A DNA stretch of 64,000 nt from Saccharina japonica (taxonomy: Eukaryota > Sar > Phaeophyceae > Laminariales > Laminariaceae), in assembly GCA_008828725.1 (NCBI GenBank), contig MEHQ01003036.1:176254-240253 (forward strand). The letters are read 5' to 3'. Positions 12,316 to 25,218 of the stretch are shown piece by piece. The notes under the pieces were generated by a model, which had not been told where the DNA came from, ran no database searches, and saw nothing but the letters and a program-made list of their open reading frames with translations. A program made the translations under genes and the position numbers. Position 1 is the stretch's first letter, and each line of letters starts with the position of its first letter.

Positions 12316-12559
12316 GTTCGAATTTTCGAGTCGTCTTCGCCACAGACCTCGGCCATGGGATTTCACATCGGGTTTTCAACCCCTTAGCGCCTTAAGGACT
12401 GCGTTCGTTCCCGCCGTGGGGACGAAACACTTGGAATTAGAGTGAACATTTTAGGTTTCTGTACTACTGTGCGGTACGAAAAGGCGTTATTTTTCAGACA
12501 GCGTTTAGGGTGCGATATATAGAGCGCCTCAAGTGTAGAACCGTAGCATGCGTCGACCA

Positions 12560-12690
12560 GCCACAAACGAAACCGAACCGAACCACACCGGAACAAAATC
12601 GAGCCAAATGCAGCGGAACCGAACCGGTCCGAATCGAACCGATTCAAGCCGTGAACCGAACCGAACCGGACCAGACTAAAACAAAAACCA
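12560..12690 (+). repeat. Degenerate CCGAA/GAACC repeats
   Basis: Tract of ACCGAACCGAACC-type units with interruptions. Confidence 0.6.
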
Positions 12691-12751
12691 ACCAAAAGAA
12701 GAAAAACAAAAACGTTTTCTCGGTCCACGCGGTACACACGACGTATGTATC

Positions 12752-12925
12752 TCGCATGAACGGAAAAATCCAAAAATCCATCATCTCTTCCCCGCCTCCA
12801 TCCCATGTATCAGGCATGAACGGAAAAATCCAAAAATCCATCATCTCTTCCCCGCCTCCATCCCATGTATCAGGCATGAACGGAAAAATCCAAAAATCCA
12901 TCATCTCTTCCCCGCCCCCATCTCC
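12752..12925 (+). repeat. Three tandem 60-bp units
   Basis: Unit begins CATGAACGGAAAAATCC and ends CCATGTATCAGG. Copies 1 and 2 are almost identical, so the array is young. It lies just downstream of the aureochrome stop. Confidence 0.9.
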
Positions 12926-13075
12926 CCCGCCCCCGCGAAAAAAAAAAAGCCTGCATACTAGTATAATTTTCCCCCAACAACTCCGAGTTAACGGCAAAAT
13001 GAAAAGACAAACCAAGCCCGAAAGTGATGCCATGCGACGCGACGCATAAAGCGAGAAAACACTTTCGCGCGGCCC

Positions 13076-13363
13076 CTAGCTACCCCCTGTCCCAGCCCCC
13101 CCTGCCGCTGCTGATGCCGCTGCTGATGCCGCTGCCGCTGCTGCTGCCGACGCTGCTGCTGACGCTGCTGCTGCTTCCGCCGCCGCCGCTACTGATCCAG
13201 AGCTAGGAGGCAGCGATGGCTGCTGCTGCTGCACCTGTTGCTGCTGTGTCGGGAGGCTTGGTGCTGCTGCACCTGCACCCGCCCTTCGTGAAGACGGAGC
13301 TGAGGGAGCCGCGAACTGCCTGTTTTGCTCGTTCACGACTATCCGGGCGTACTCGTCGCCCAC
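13076..13363 (-). CDS. AUREO: Aureochrome exon 9 (C-terminal tail, stop)
   Basis: Ninety-five codons plus TAG. It begins VGDEYARIVVNEQNRQF, matching the helix that follows LOV in aureochromes. A tail with two short Gln tracts, a long Ala/Ser tract and a Gly-rich end (GGAGTGGS) follows. The acceptor CACCAG keeps phase 0 with exon 8. Confidence 0.9.
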   Translation of the reverse strand: MGDEYARIVVNEQNRQFAAPSAPSSRRAGAGAAAPSLPTQQQQVQQQQPSLPPSSGSVAAAAEAAAASAAASAAAAAAASAAASAAAGGAGTGGS

Positions 13364-16300
13364 CTGGTGCGTTTGCGTGTCATGAGGAGTGCAGGGGGGA
13401 AGGCGGGGGGGGGGGTAAGACATGGGATGTGTATGGTAATGTATGGCACGGTACGGTATGGTATGGTAGGGTAGGGTATGGTATGGTATGGTATGGTATG
13501 GTATGGTATGGTATGGTATGTATGGTATGGTGTGGTATGGTATGGTATGGGATGGTATGGGATGGTATGGTATGGTATGAGATGGTATGATATTGTATGG
13601 CATGACATGGTATGGCATGGAATGGTATGGTACGGAATTATATGATATGGTATGGCATGGTATTGCATGGTATGGTACAGTATGGTATCATAGAAACCAA
13701 CTAACAAAAGAACACGCCACCATATCCACGAAGAGAGTGGTGCAGACAAAGGAACCACCAAAAAAAAAAGACAGCATCAGACAGCGTCCGTCGACTCACT
13801 TTACACTGGACGCCGACGTAGTTGACCGTTGCCCCGCCCCCGTCTCTTAACGATGCCACGAAGAACTGGTTCCAGAACGTCGTACCATCCGCACGGTAGT
13901 TAAGCAGGCACACGCTAGTATCCAAACCCTCCTCGATTGCCTGCACCCCCCCCCCCGCCCCAGACACAAACACACACGAACGCCACATACAGACACACAA
14001 AAGGCGGGCAAGTAGAGGGTGGGGACAAAAACCGGAACAATTTCAGAACAAGCCGCCGCGTTAATATAATAACGGGGCGAATACTTACTTAACGGTAAGA
14101 GTAAGGCTAACGCCGAGGCTAACGCCAAGGCTAACGCCAAGGCTAACGCCAAGGCTAACGTCAAGGCTCGCCAAGGCCAACGCTAGCGCCTCAACTTCTT
14201 GAATGCGTTATCTGTGGAATCTTGGAAAAAAAAGTTCTTTGGTAAACAAAATGTTACCTTTATAGGCTAACGCCTTAATATCCTACAACTGTTATCTGTG
14301 GTTACAAAGTGACTTTTTTTTGGGCATGTAAATGCTACCTTTGGCGTTGTGCAAGTTTATGCCCGGCATCTTTTGACCTACCCGCCGTATCTTCCACGTT
14401 ATCTTTGGCATCGTACAGATGTTACCTCCATATATTACAGGGGTTTATGTTACCTTTGGCATCTTTCACACTACTGTTGTGCGACCGAGTAGATTATTCC
14501 GATGTCCGTCTTAGCGGCAGCCAGATGTTTGGAGAGGAACGGGAGGAACAGCACAAAAAAAGTTACCGTTGCTATCTTACAAAAATGTCACCTTTCGGAT
14601 CTTGTCGACTGCCCTAGGGTCCGTCTCCGGGCCTTGCAAGAATCGGCAGTTCCGTCCGAGCACCTCGTGAAGCTTGTAGCTCGTCAACTTCGGGCACACC
14701 GAGATCAAACGAACAGAAGACAAAAAAAAGGGGGGGGAACAAAAAAACGAAACGACACAAAACAAAAGAACCACAGGGGCGTTTTATATATATATATATA
14801 CTTAGCTAAGCGTGTGTGGCGGGCCACGCGGGAAAAATTCCATGGGGAGCAAAACGAAAAATAAAAATAATTACACGTAGAGAGCTGTAAAAATATGCGG
14901 TGAACCAGTGAACCAAGCATAACAACAGCCACCGCGACACTGTTTCACGTCACTCCGTCCGGAAATCTAAGGACCTTTTTTAGTAGCTGTCAATATACAG
15001 GCGTTCATATTTCGGGGAAGAGTGGTATTATAGCAGTAGTAGTATTAGGAACACTAACCGGAGGTGTTGCCCAGGGATGCGCGTTTTACCTCAGATTTTC
15101 GTGTGCGAAATCTGTTAATAGCGGTACTTTTGTAATACTGCAAAATAAAAAAATAAAAAATGTGTGAGAACCGCGCCCAAGAACCGCTATCATACCGAGA
15201 AATTTGGCGGTAGGGGACGGATCGCTATCATCCCCTTGTGCTACATTCACAGAAAGAGGAGGTTTCCAAAAAAAAAAATTGTATGGAGGCCTTTCTTCTA
15301 CTGCGAGTATTTTCATGTACCAAAACCTTCAACAGCCGCTTTTTTGTTCAGAGAACCCCTCGTACATATGGATTGTGCGAACCGTTCGCCAACTGAGACC
15401 GGTGAGACACTCATGCCTGTTTGTTTTTTTTCCAGCCCTCGCCAGCAACAAAAACAAACAATTCGAGCACTAGACGCCCGATAAAACCACCACCACCACT
15501 GCTGCTACTACTACTGCTGCTGCTCCTGCTGCTATATACGACGAAAAATCGTTCAAGAACAGGAGGGAAGGCGATCGAAAAGTGGTCTACCGGTTCAATT
15601 TTCCTAGGTGTACAAAACTGCTGACGGGGGTCATCATAAAAAAAATGTCTTCTTGGTAAGTCTCTACCGGAAATCCGGTGGCGTTTCTACTGCGGGCGAT
15701 AGATAAGACAAGACTGAAACCCCCCTCCAGTTACGTATAGTCGGCCTTTCACTTTTTACGTCGACGGCTGTCGTTACTCTCTTATTTTGCAACACAATAC
15801 CGTATATACGTACCTCGAGGAAGCCGCCGCTGGCGAATACGATGGGGTTGTCGGGCAACGAGGCATCGGTGATGACGAAATTCTGCTGCGCCGTCTGGAG
15901 CGCCTTCACCAACGAGTAGTCGGGGTCGTCCAGTATCTGTGTGCGTACGTACGTACGTAAGTGCGAAAAACGGTGCCCGAGCGAATGGACAACCGACGAC
16001 CGCGGCCACCGAACGAACAAAAAAAAAAACAAGTTAAGAGAAAACGGTAAAAAAAAGGTTTGTAAGACGCGATACAAGACACCCAGCGAGAGAGACAAGA
16101 GAAAGAGATAAACCGTTTTTTCTCCGCGGGTCTCGCCACTACTACTGTTGCACGGGAAAAATAATAATAGTATCAAATTGATATTTGGGAAGTGGTCCAC
16201 AACGCGTGGTTCCTACCAGTACGACAAGGAGTTATTGATTGCACATTCGGTACGTGAATTTGGAATGTGTGATATTGATTCGGGATGATGATTTGTGGTT

Positions 16301-19300
16301 TCCGGGACAGCTATGAGGTGTGACCATGCTATGATATTGTGATGCTTTATTGCCATACTGTTCACCATGCAGGGAGGATATTAGTTGATGGGACATGTCG
16401 CACAGTATCGATTACAAAGCAGGGAGGATATTGATTGTGCTTGTACTCGATACAGCAGTTACGATGGCGGTTACATATATTGGGGAGTTCATATACTCGG
16501 TAAGGCTTTAATGAGGTATAAATGAGTGCCTGGTTTCTCCCCTCTGACTTGACTTGCTCGACTTCGCCTCGACGAGGTCCACCTGCGAGGTCCGATAATA
16601 TCTATGCACTTAACTACATGGTTTATGTCTACATGAGGAGTGCTCCAGCACCCTGACCCTGCCCGCATGTGCTAGGCCCCGTCATGCGCCTGAGGTCGTA
16701 TCAACAGGAGTATGTAGTTCGTCCGTTCCCCTTACCTTCGTCGCCTGCGTGGGGTTCGCTGTGACGAGCGTGCCCCCAGCGTCTTCGGGCACGCACGTCG
16801 CCACCAGCTCCCGCCCTCGCTCCCCCAGAGAGGTCAAGATCGACCCCTTCAGCGAATCGTTCTCCGCCTGTGCAGTCAAACGTTCGGTTCGATAAAAAAA
16901 AGCCAGTTCGGTTCGTGCTACGTAACGAAACGCAGAGGGTTTCCATATAATTCGGTGGCTTGACATAGGGGGGGGTTACCGAACCTATCACCCCCCCCCC
17001 CCCCCCCCCCCCGTCCGTTCAGACCGACCGTTCGTCGTCCCGTTCTCTGTTCTTAGCAGCGGTACATAAAAGGACAAACCGAGAATCGATTTTCGAGTGT
17101 CGAAAAAGGTTTTCAGTGTGAAAGGGCCTTTTTCCCCCCCCCCCCAACCCCCCCATGGCCCCCCCCCCCCCCTACCCACATTTTTTGGCACGAACTACAT
17201 GGAACTTGTATTGGGAAAAACTTGCGGTGGGAAAAAGGAAAAGCGTGCAAATGCATCTCTCCCCCCCCTGTCTCTGGACGTAGGTAGCCGCACCAAAAAA
17301 CAAAAATACATTCCTTCGATGCTGCCATCCACATGCAAAAAAGTCCGCCTCACAAGCGGTTCTTAGCAGGAGGCAGCCCACCCTTCATGTGACTCGCCGA
17401 ACACTCCACGGACCTTCGCGCTTGGTGCAAGCAACCACTGTTTGCCTAGTCAGCGAAACCCGGACGTGCTCCGTCTCGGCATTGTAGGGATAGGGATGCG
17501 AGGATCAACGGTCATACGACTATGGCCATGCATGACATGAGTAAACTATCCGGTAAAAACCCAACGTGCTCCGTCCCGGCGTTGTAGGGATGCGAGGGTC
17601 TATGGTCATACGACTACGGTCTTGCACGACATGAGTACTCCCCCCCCCTCTTATCTGCCACTTTACCCCCCCTCCTTTTTTTACCTGGAGAGCGTCCACG
17701 CTCCGCTGGAGGGAGTCCAGCAGAAACTTCTTTCTCACGCGGCTCCTCTTCGCGTGCTCCCGGTTGCGCTCTCTGCGCGGCGGACCGAGACATGCATGGG
17801 ACAGGGGGGAAATGAAACACGAAAAACCCGAGAAAAAGACACTGGGAGCACAACAACGATAATAGCAACAGCGATGACTACAAGGACAACAACAACCAAC
17901 AACAATGCCAACAACAGGAGCAACGGCAACACCCCCCACCACCAACACTATCAACACCACAGGGAACACCACCTACCCTCCGCACCAAAACCACCACTAC
18001 CAACACCGCCTACCCTCCCCACCAAAACCACCACTACTAACACCCCCACCATCACAACCGCCACCACCGCCACCACCGCCACCACCACCAACAACAACAC
18101 TATCGTCACAACCGCTACCGCCACCACGATTACCACCACCAACCAAAGCTCGCAGGCGTGTTCGCCAGGGGTGATCAAAACACAGCCCCCCCACCTCCAA
18201 CACGCCGTCCATACACAGTAAGAGCCCCGCGTCACGCACCACGCACGCACGCACTGCTCTCAAGCCGAGCAGGGTGTCGGGGCACGACATCACCACGTCC
18301 GAGATTGTGGGACAAAAGGAGCATCCATTCGACACATACGTAGGTGTAACCCTTTCGGCACTTGAGGGGGGGGCAGTATTCACAGCTCGACAGACAGATC
18401 ATCTACAGATCATTACCACTTCATGTTTTAGATATTGCACGGTAGAGATATATTTATGATCTGTATGATCTGTATGATCTAGCTCATGCTGCCGGGTGGG
18501 AGCCGGACAACCTGCGTGGTCTTATCAACAGCAAACGTTCCCTGGGTTGGGTCTGAACTATGCACGCTCGTGCACAACCTCTCACAGCGGCAGATAAGGA
18601 ACTACAAGTAGATGATCTATCTGTAGATAGACAGATCATGATCTGTGCGAGGTGTGGAAACGTTCAAACCGAAAAAAAGGGCCGAATACAACATCGGCAT
18701 AATTGCTGAGTTGAGGGATGACACATTTGGCATCCGAATCGCGACGAAAGGAGTCGTACGACACGGAGGGGCAGCATGATCCTGTACACAGAGTAGTAGT
18801 GGCCCCTTTATAGTGCCGGTTGGCGGCTATAGTGCCTGTGGAATCACTTCGCACAGAAGGGAATCACCAGTGTGGTATATATATATATATCGTGTGCGGA
18901 GTAGTGCCGGTGTTTGTTTGGCTGGCGCATACACCGGCACTACAGAGGGACCACTGCTACTGTATTCGTACTGCTGCGCGCCCATACCTACCCGTGTACC
19001 ACCCTGGGCGGAAATGTAAGGATCATTTGGCTATAATTACCAAGATCAAACGGTCCTTACATTCTCGCCCAAAGTGGTCAACACGCGAGGATAACACCCT
19101 CCCCCCCCCCCTCCAGTAGCCTTTGCCAGTGCTCTTGACCCACAAATCGTACCAAATACAGTACCAAATATATTACGGTATTTGTGGTGGTCCGCACATT
19201 TTTTTCAGGTTTTCCAAAACGCGCGGCGAAGCCGCGCACGGGTCGAGCCTTAGCCTGGACTAGGGTTGGGGTTAGGGTTAGGGGTAGGGTGGGGTTGGGT

Positions 19301-22300
19301 CGACGGCATCTCGTAATTTGATTTCATTTGAAAAAAACACCCAAAAACACGCAAAACCAGCAAGAAATCACAATATATTTGGTACTTTATCTGGTACGAT
19401 TTGTGGGTCAAGAGCGGGGTAAAGGCGCCTCTCCCCCCCGGGAAGATTATGCGAGCCGATTTTCTCCACAAGACGAGAGGGGGGGCGGGGGGTGGCACAC
19501 ACACACCGAAACTGGTGGCATCGGGGAGTTCCCGTCGAGGCGTTTCTGTAGGCACATGCATGCATGCATCGCTACTGCCGTACGTAGGCGTTTGCGTCCT
19601 CCTTGTCGTCGAGAAAACCCGCTTGGATATTCGCCCGAGCTTTTCGTGTCATCTTGCGTGTTACCATTTTCGTCCCCAAAAAAATACGTGCCGCTTCAAG
19701 GGCGTAAAAAAAAAAGAGAAAACGACACACCACACCCCCAGAGGTCGGAATAGAAAACCGTTGCAACCGTTGTGATCACATGATGAAATAAGAAAATGGG
19801 AAAAAAAAATATCCTTATTTTCATTTTTTTTCACTTGGTTTTAGTAACACCCCCCCCCCCCCTAACGAACAAAAAAAAATCTTTGAGGTGTGGGGCGGAG
19901 CCCCTGGCAGGTTCTCTCTTATGTGGTTGTGGTGTGGAGGACACACCGAGGTGGGTTGGTGTCTCGGGTCTTCACGGAACGGAGTGGGCAACCTCTGGTT
20001 GACCTTGAACTTGTGTGTAATGAGGCGGTACTATCTAGGGGAAGGGGACCTGGTATCCACATCACCCCCTCTTTTTTTTTGAGACGTGCAACTGCGCGTC
20101 TTAAAATAAAAAGGTGTCGACTTGGGGTAACAGGACGACTTTTAGGTTAACTTCCTAGATGTGCAACATTAACATTAACACCACACATAATTACCATTTA
20201 TCGACTAACAGTCTCGTCAACAGCGTAAAGACCTGGTATCCACAGAGGTGTCGAAAAATAATTTTTCGACCACCCTCGTGCCGCTTGCAAATTAACTTGA
20301 AATCCAAGCGGTCCTTAGATGTCGGGACGGAAAGGTGTGATATACGGTACTGGTTGACGGGTTGGTACATACCGTATATGACAGTGTATATCACACCCCC
20401 TGGGGTGAACTTCAAAGCCAATTTTCTCCATAACCAGGGGGGCACAGACAACGAAAAAGGCGGCTTTCGGAGCATCTCGTCGAGATCTTCCCATAGACGG
20501 GTCGCTCGGGGTTAGCGCTCCACCGGTCGTCGAGCAAATCAGCGTCGAAATTCGTCCGAGGGGGTGTGGTATACAGTAGTGTCATATACGGTATACGACG
20601 AAACGTATGAGTCGGTTGGTCCCCCATCTCTGGGTCCCAAGAAGAGGTAAAAGCCCGAATATATACTTGGTGGGTCCGATAACATTTCCACACCTCGGAC
20701 AGATCATCTACAGATCATGATCTATCTATCTACAGTAGATCATCTAGTTCCTCATCCTCAACTACCGCTGTGAGAGGATGTGCAGGATCTGTATATAGTA
20801 CAGATCCTACCTCTACCCACGAAACACGCGCTACGTGCGAGTGGACCGTGCGGATTATACGGGTCCCATTCGGTCACGTAAAGCTAAACAATACATAATC
20901 GGGAATACATCTGTCATAAAAGTTCTTGCATCATGATCTGGGCTAGATTTCTTAAGGTCTGCTTCCTTGCAATAGGGCTGATGCTTTGTGGACCGTGGCG
21001 CGGATAGAGCCCCCTAAAGACCAATGTCACGAGTAACGAGAACCACGACGTATCGAAGCCAAGAAATTTCCGAGCCTACAGTAGTTCACCCATATAGGAC
21101 AAGTGGCGATGCCGGGAATCGAACCTACGCACCGCATATATACTCAGAAGCAGGCGTTATACGAGCAGTCATTAACTTTCCAGCCATTTTCACGCTACGA
21201 GAAGCGGCGACGCCGGGAATCGAATCCACGCACCGCCTACTCAGAAAACACAAGCTATACCCGTTAACTTTGGAGAATTTTCCACCCTAGGATAACAGCG
21301 GCGATGCCGGGAATCGAACCTACGCACCGCACACCCACAAGCGAACGATGTAGTCACTCGCCTGCTTCTGAGCATGTGGTGTGTGGGTTCGATTCCCGCC
21401 TTCGCCTTGTCTCCTAGGGTGAAAAACATCTCGGCTTTAAAGACTATATCGTCTTCTTTTAAGCATGAGGTGTGTGGGTTCGATCCCTTGCATCACTACT
21501 GTTTGTTACCGGGTATGGTATTGCTGGGATGATGTGGAAAGGCCGATAAACATCTGTGGTAACAGGTATTGGGATCGTATTGGTAGTACTTGGAAGGCGT
21601 ATCTTAAATGAAAACCAGGGGTTTCCAAGGCGAGGCAACTCGAGCCTTCAGTCTTTCAGTCTTGCAAAGGAATAACTATGCTCTCCTTCTATCTTTAAGC
21701 AAACTAAACACGCGAGTATCATACCAACGAGTACCTGTTCAATAGGCAAACGTGGCAAGGGATACTCTGGTGTCCCAAACAAGTGGCGTCGACGGCAGGA
21801 CGACCCTTAACCTTACATCGCCACACCAACTATCCTGAGATGAAAAGGCATCGCAGTGTCCTGGGCTTCCCAGCATAGCCCGTGGCGAGAGGGGGGAAAG
21901 CCCTGGAGACCAACAATGCGAGTCGTCGCGATAATCATTATCGAATCCACGAAGCCCAGAACCACCCGTTCTCCTCCAAAATACCATCTTCGCTAAACCC
22001 TTTTATTATTAGAACTGCACTCTAATTCGAAGATAAACCAAAATATGACTCTAATTACAAGTGTTTTGTCCCCACAACGGGATTGCAGTCCCAATTCAAG
22101 GGGTTAACCTTGAGAACCAGTCCCCCGTTTTGGGGGACTAACTACTTAGAATTAGTGTGGGATAAGTTTTGCAGTTATGACAGGGTTGAAGGCGTCATCG
22201 ACGCTCTCGTCCGAGTTTAGAGCAGAGATAAGTTTGCACAGGGTGGCGGACGGCGGGGAGTTACTTCATCCGATGTGGCGGGGAATTTAGGTGTATATGT

Positions 22301-25181
22301 GGCATCTCAGGGACCGTCTAATTAACAGGACATCCTATTAATAGTGGGTTCTTATGGATGTGTAGGCATGCATGCAACATGGATGCCTTGCTGGGGTTTC
22401 ACCACATAATATCACGACTGCTGTCTTTTGCTGCATGTGTGTGCTCCTGCGAGTCCACCTATCTAGCTGGGCGTGCAGCGATGCTGGCCCCGGGCCCCTG
22501 CTGAGTTCAGGGGTATAGGTATGGCGTGTGGGTGACTGCTTCGTTGAGTGCCCCACAGTTCCCCCTATATGGCGGGATATTTTTTCCTCGAGGCAGCGGC
22601 GAGTTTTTCCGCCGAAGCAACGGGGGGTTTCTAATCGAGAAGGCGGGGAGATATTTGTCGCAACGTACTCGTAGCGGGGAGTTTTTCCTTGGAGGTAGCG
22701 GGGTGTTACCCCCCCCCAAAAAAAAAGCGGGGCATTCTTTCAAACCAGGTAGCGGGGTGTTTTTTCTCCCGAGCTTGGCGGGGATTAATCCTATAAACAA
22801 TGTAAAATGATTCGCCACGAACTCATACACAGCAGTAGTGCGTTCGTTGGTTGGAGGCCCCTTATATACCGACGTCCCGTATCAGAGTTGGTACCGGCCC
22901 CTTATATTAATTAGTGGGCTGAAACGGTGCCCAGAATATTTGAGTTCCCTTGTATACTGCTTTCTCTCAAAACGCGAGGTCCCTCGAAATGGGCTATATA
23001 CATACCGCCACTGCTGTATACAAACATAACGGTCTGAATGATTCGTATTGTGCAAGTACAAGTACGCGCAATCGAAGTATCACACTCAGCTTGCAAATAC
23101 GTACCAGGGTATGAGTTTCGACGAAACCTTCGATCTCACAGCTCACAGCTGTTGCTTTTTCATTTTTATAAAAATATACAAATATACCACTCTGCTCCGA
23201 AAAAGACGTACCCATTGGATCAGTTATCAGCAAGCATAATACGTGCACAAACTATCTATATTATACGTAGAGACATTATAGAAACAAGGGTAAAACGACA
23301 GCCGTCGACAAAAAGTCAAGTAATTACGCGTACGTAAAGGTTTCAGTTTTGATATACTTCGGGAAGGAATGGTATAATATCAGCTGTGAGTCCGACCGAT
23401 TGAGTGGTTGGGTAAAACGACAGCCGTCGACGAAAAGTCAAGTAATTACGCGTACGTAAAGGTTTATATATTTCGGGAAGGAATGGTATAATATCAGCTG
23501 TGAGTTCGACCGATTGAGTGGTTGGTACCCAGCTTCGAAAAAGCTGCGTGATACAACCGCCCGCCCGCCCGCCTGCCCGCCCGCCCGCCGGCCGCGCGTG
23601 TTATATATTCCACGTGAGGGCTAAAATATTATGAAATTGATAATTGTGATTTCGAGTCGGGGTGGCGGGGAGCAGAAGCGGCTAGAAAATATATACCAAG
23701 CCCCGCTTTGGGCCTGTTCAATTTAGCGCACATAGCAAGGACCGCACTACGGCGATAAATCCCAACATTCTCGCTGCTAGGGGGGCAGGCCTGGCTCACC
23801 CTACCTTAGCTGGACCGCAAGCAAGCACGCACACATGCCTCCATGGTCGCGTTTTTCTCCTCAAGCGTACGACATTTGGGGATTTTTGTCACCCACATAT
23901 ATAATACCAGGAGCATCGAGCCAACACACGGCACCAGCTCGGTCTCGTGCTTTAAGCGCGTTCGTGCAGCCCCCTTGTTCAGGGATGCGCGTATATAGTA
24001 CGGACCGCACCTCAAAAGCAGGCCATACACACGACGGACACACAATCGATTTCCACTTACTTCCCGAGTCTCCCTTCCCAACCCCTTGAAGGGAAAAAAA
24101 CAAAAACAAAACGCCTTCTAACCCCCTCGTCTCCCAAGCAAAATCGGCCAAGTGAAAAAAAAAATATCGCAAAAGCCGGCACCAACCTCCTCTCGATCCG
24201 TTGCTCCTCCGTCAGGTCTTTGCTGGACACCTTATGTCTCTGCCGCCGCGGCGCCGCCCCCGCCCCAACCATCCCCGCCCGCGCAAACGCTCCCCTCCCC
24301 CAAGATGCTGAAGCACCGCCCGCGGAACCCCCCCCGGGGGCTCCCAAGGGGGACGCTTGCTGTTGTTGTTGCCCCGGCGGGTTTATCGGCATCCCATGCG
24401 GTGCGAGGGGGCCAGATATACCGCCCGTCGGGAGGCCTGCCATGGCTACGCCTGGGCTGAGGAGAGCGGATGGGTGCGCCTTTTCCGCCGCGCTTGGTGC
24501 GCCGGCGCCCACCCCAAGCTGCATGCGCGCCTGGGCCTGCTTGCATTGGTTGCAATGAGCGTGGCGTCACCCAAAACAACAACAGAAGGACAAAAAAGGA
24601 GGGGGGAAATCGGCATTAAAATTACCAATGGTATGTATTCGTACAATAACATGTAAATATATTCAAGTACGAGGTATATATTGAAAAATTAAAAAAAAAA
24701 CACACACACACAGCTGTGTACGAGGCGTGCGTAAAAAAAAAACAAGAAAAATGAAACCGAACTAGAAAACACAAAACACAAAACAAACCAAAGCAACAAC
24801 TTGGAAGTAAGTGTTTGGGATAGAAAGCAGCGAAAGAGAAGAGGTGATACAAGACAAACACGCCCCACACACGAGATGATGATGACGACCTCGACGACGA
24901 CCACAACCGTAACCGCCCCGGATAACGAACCCTAATCTCCCGCTCTCCTCTGCTCGCGGGAGAGACGCTGGTCCTTCTCTCCTACCCGCGAGCTGTACCA
25001 CCCCTATCGCACAGGTGGCCGGGACCCCGTCCTTGGTATGGGCGTACAAACAAATGTGGACAAATTGAACAAAGCAACAAAACCCCACAAGGTGTCGATA
25101 ACCTCTCAGTTCGGTACACGCCCAATGGTGTACTACAATGTTTAATGTCTCCACAAGGTTTTTTTTCACGCCCGCATTATG

Positions 25182-25218
<37 letters not shown>

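Noticed and set aside
13339..13761. Frames reading PYHTI or MVWYGM repeats
   Set aside because: Translation of the (GGTAT)n array.
19255..19305. Telomere or ancient chromosome end from TTAGGG-like repeats
   Set aside because: Only a few degenerate units; similar short tracts occur at other places in the window.
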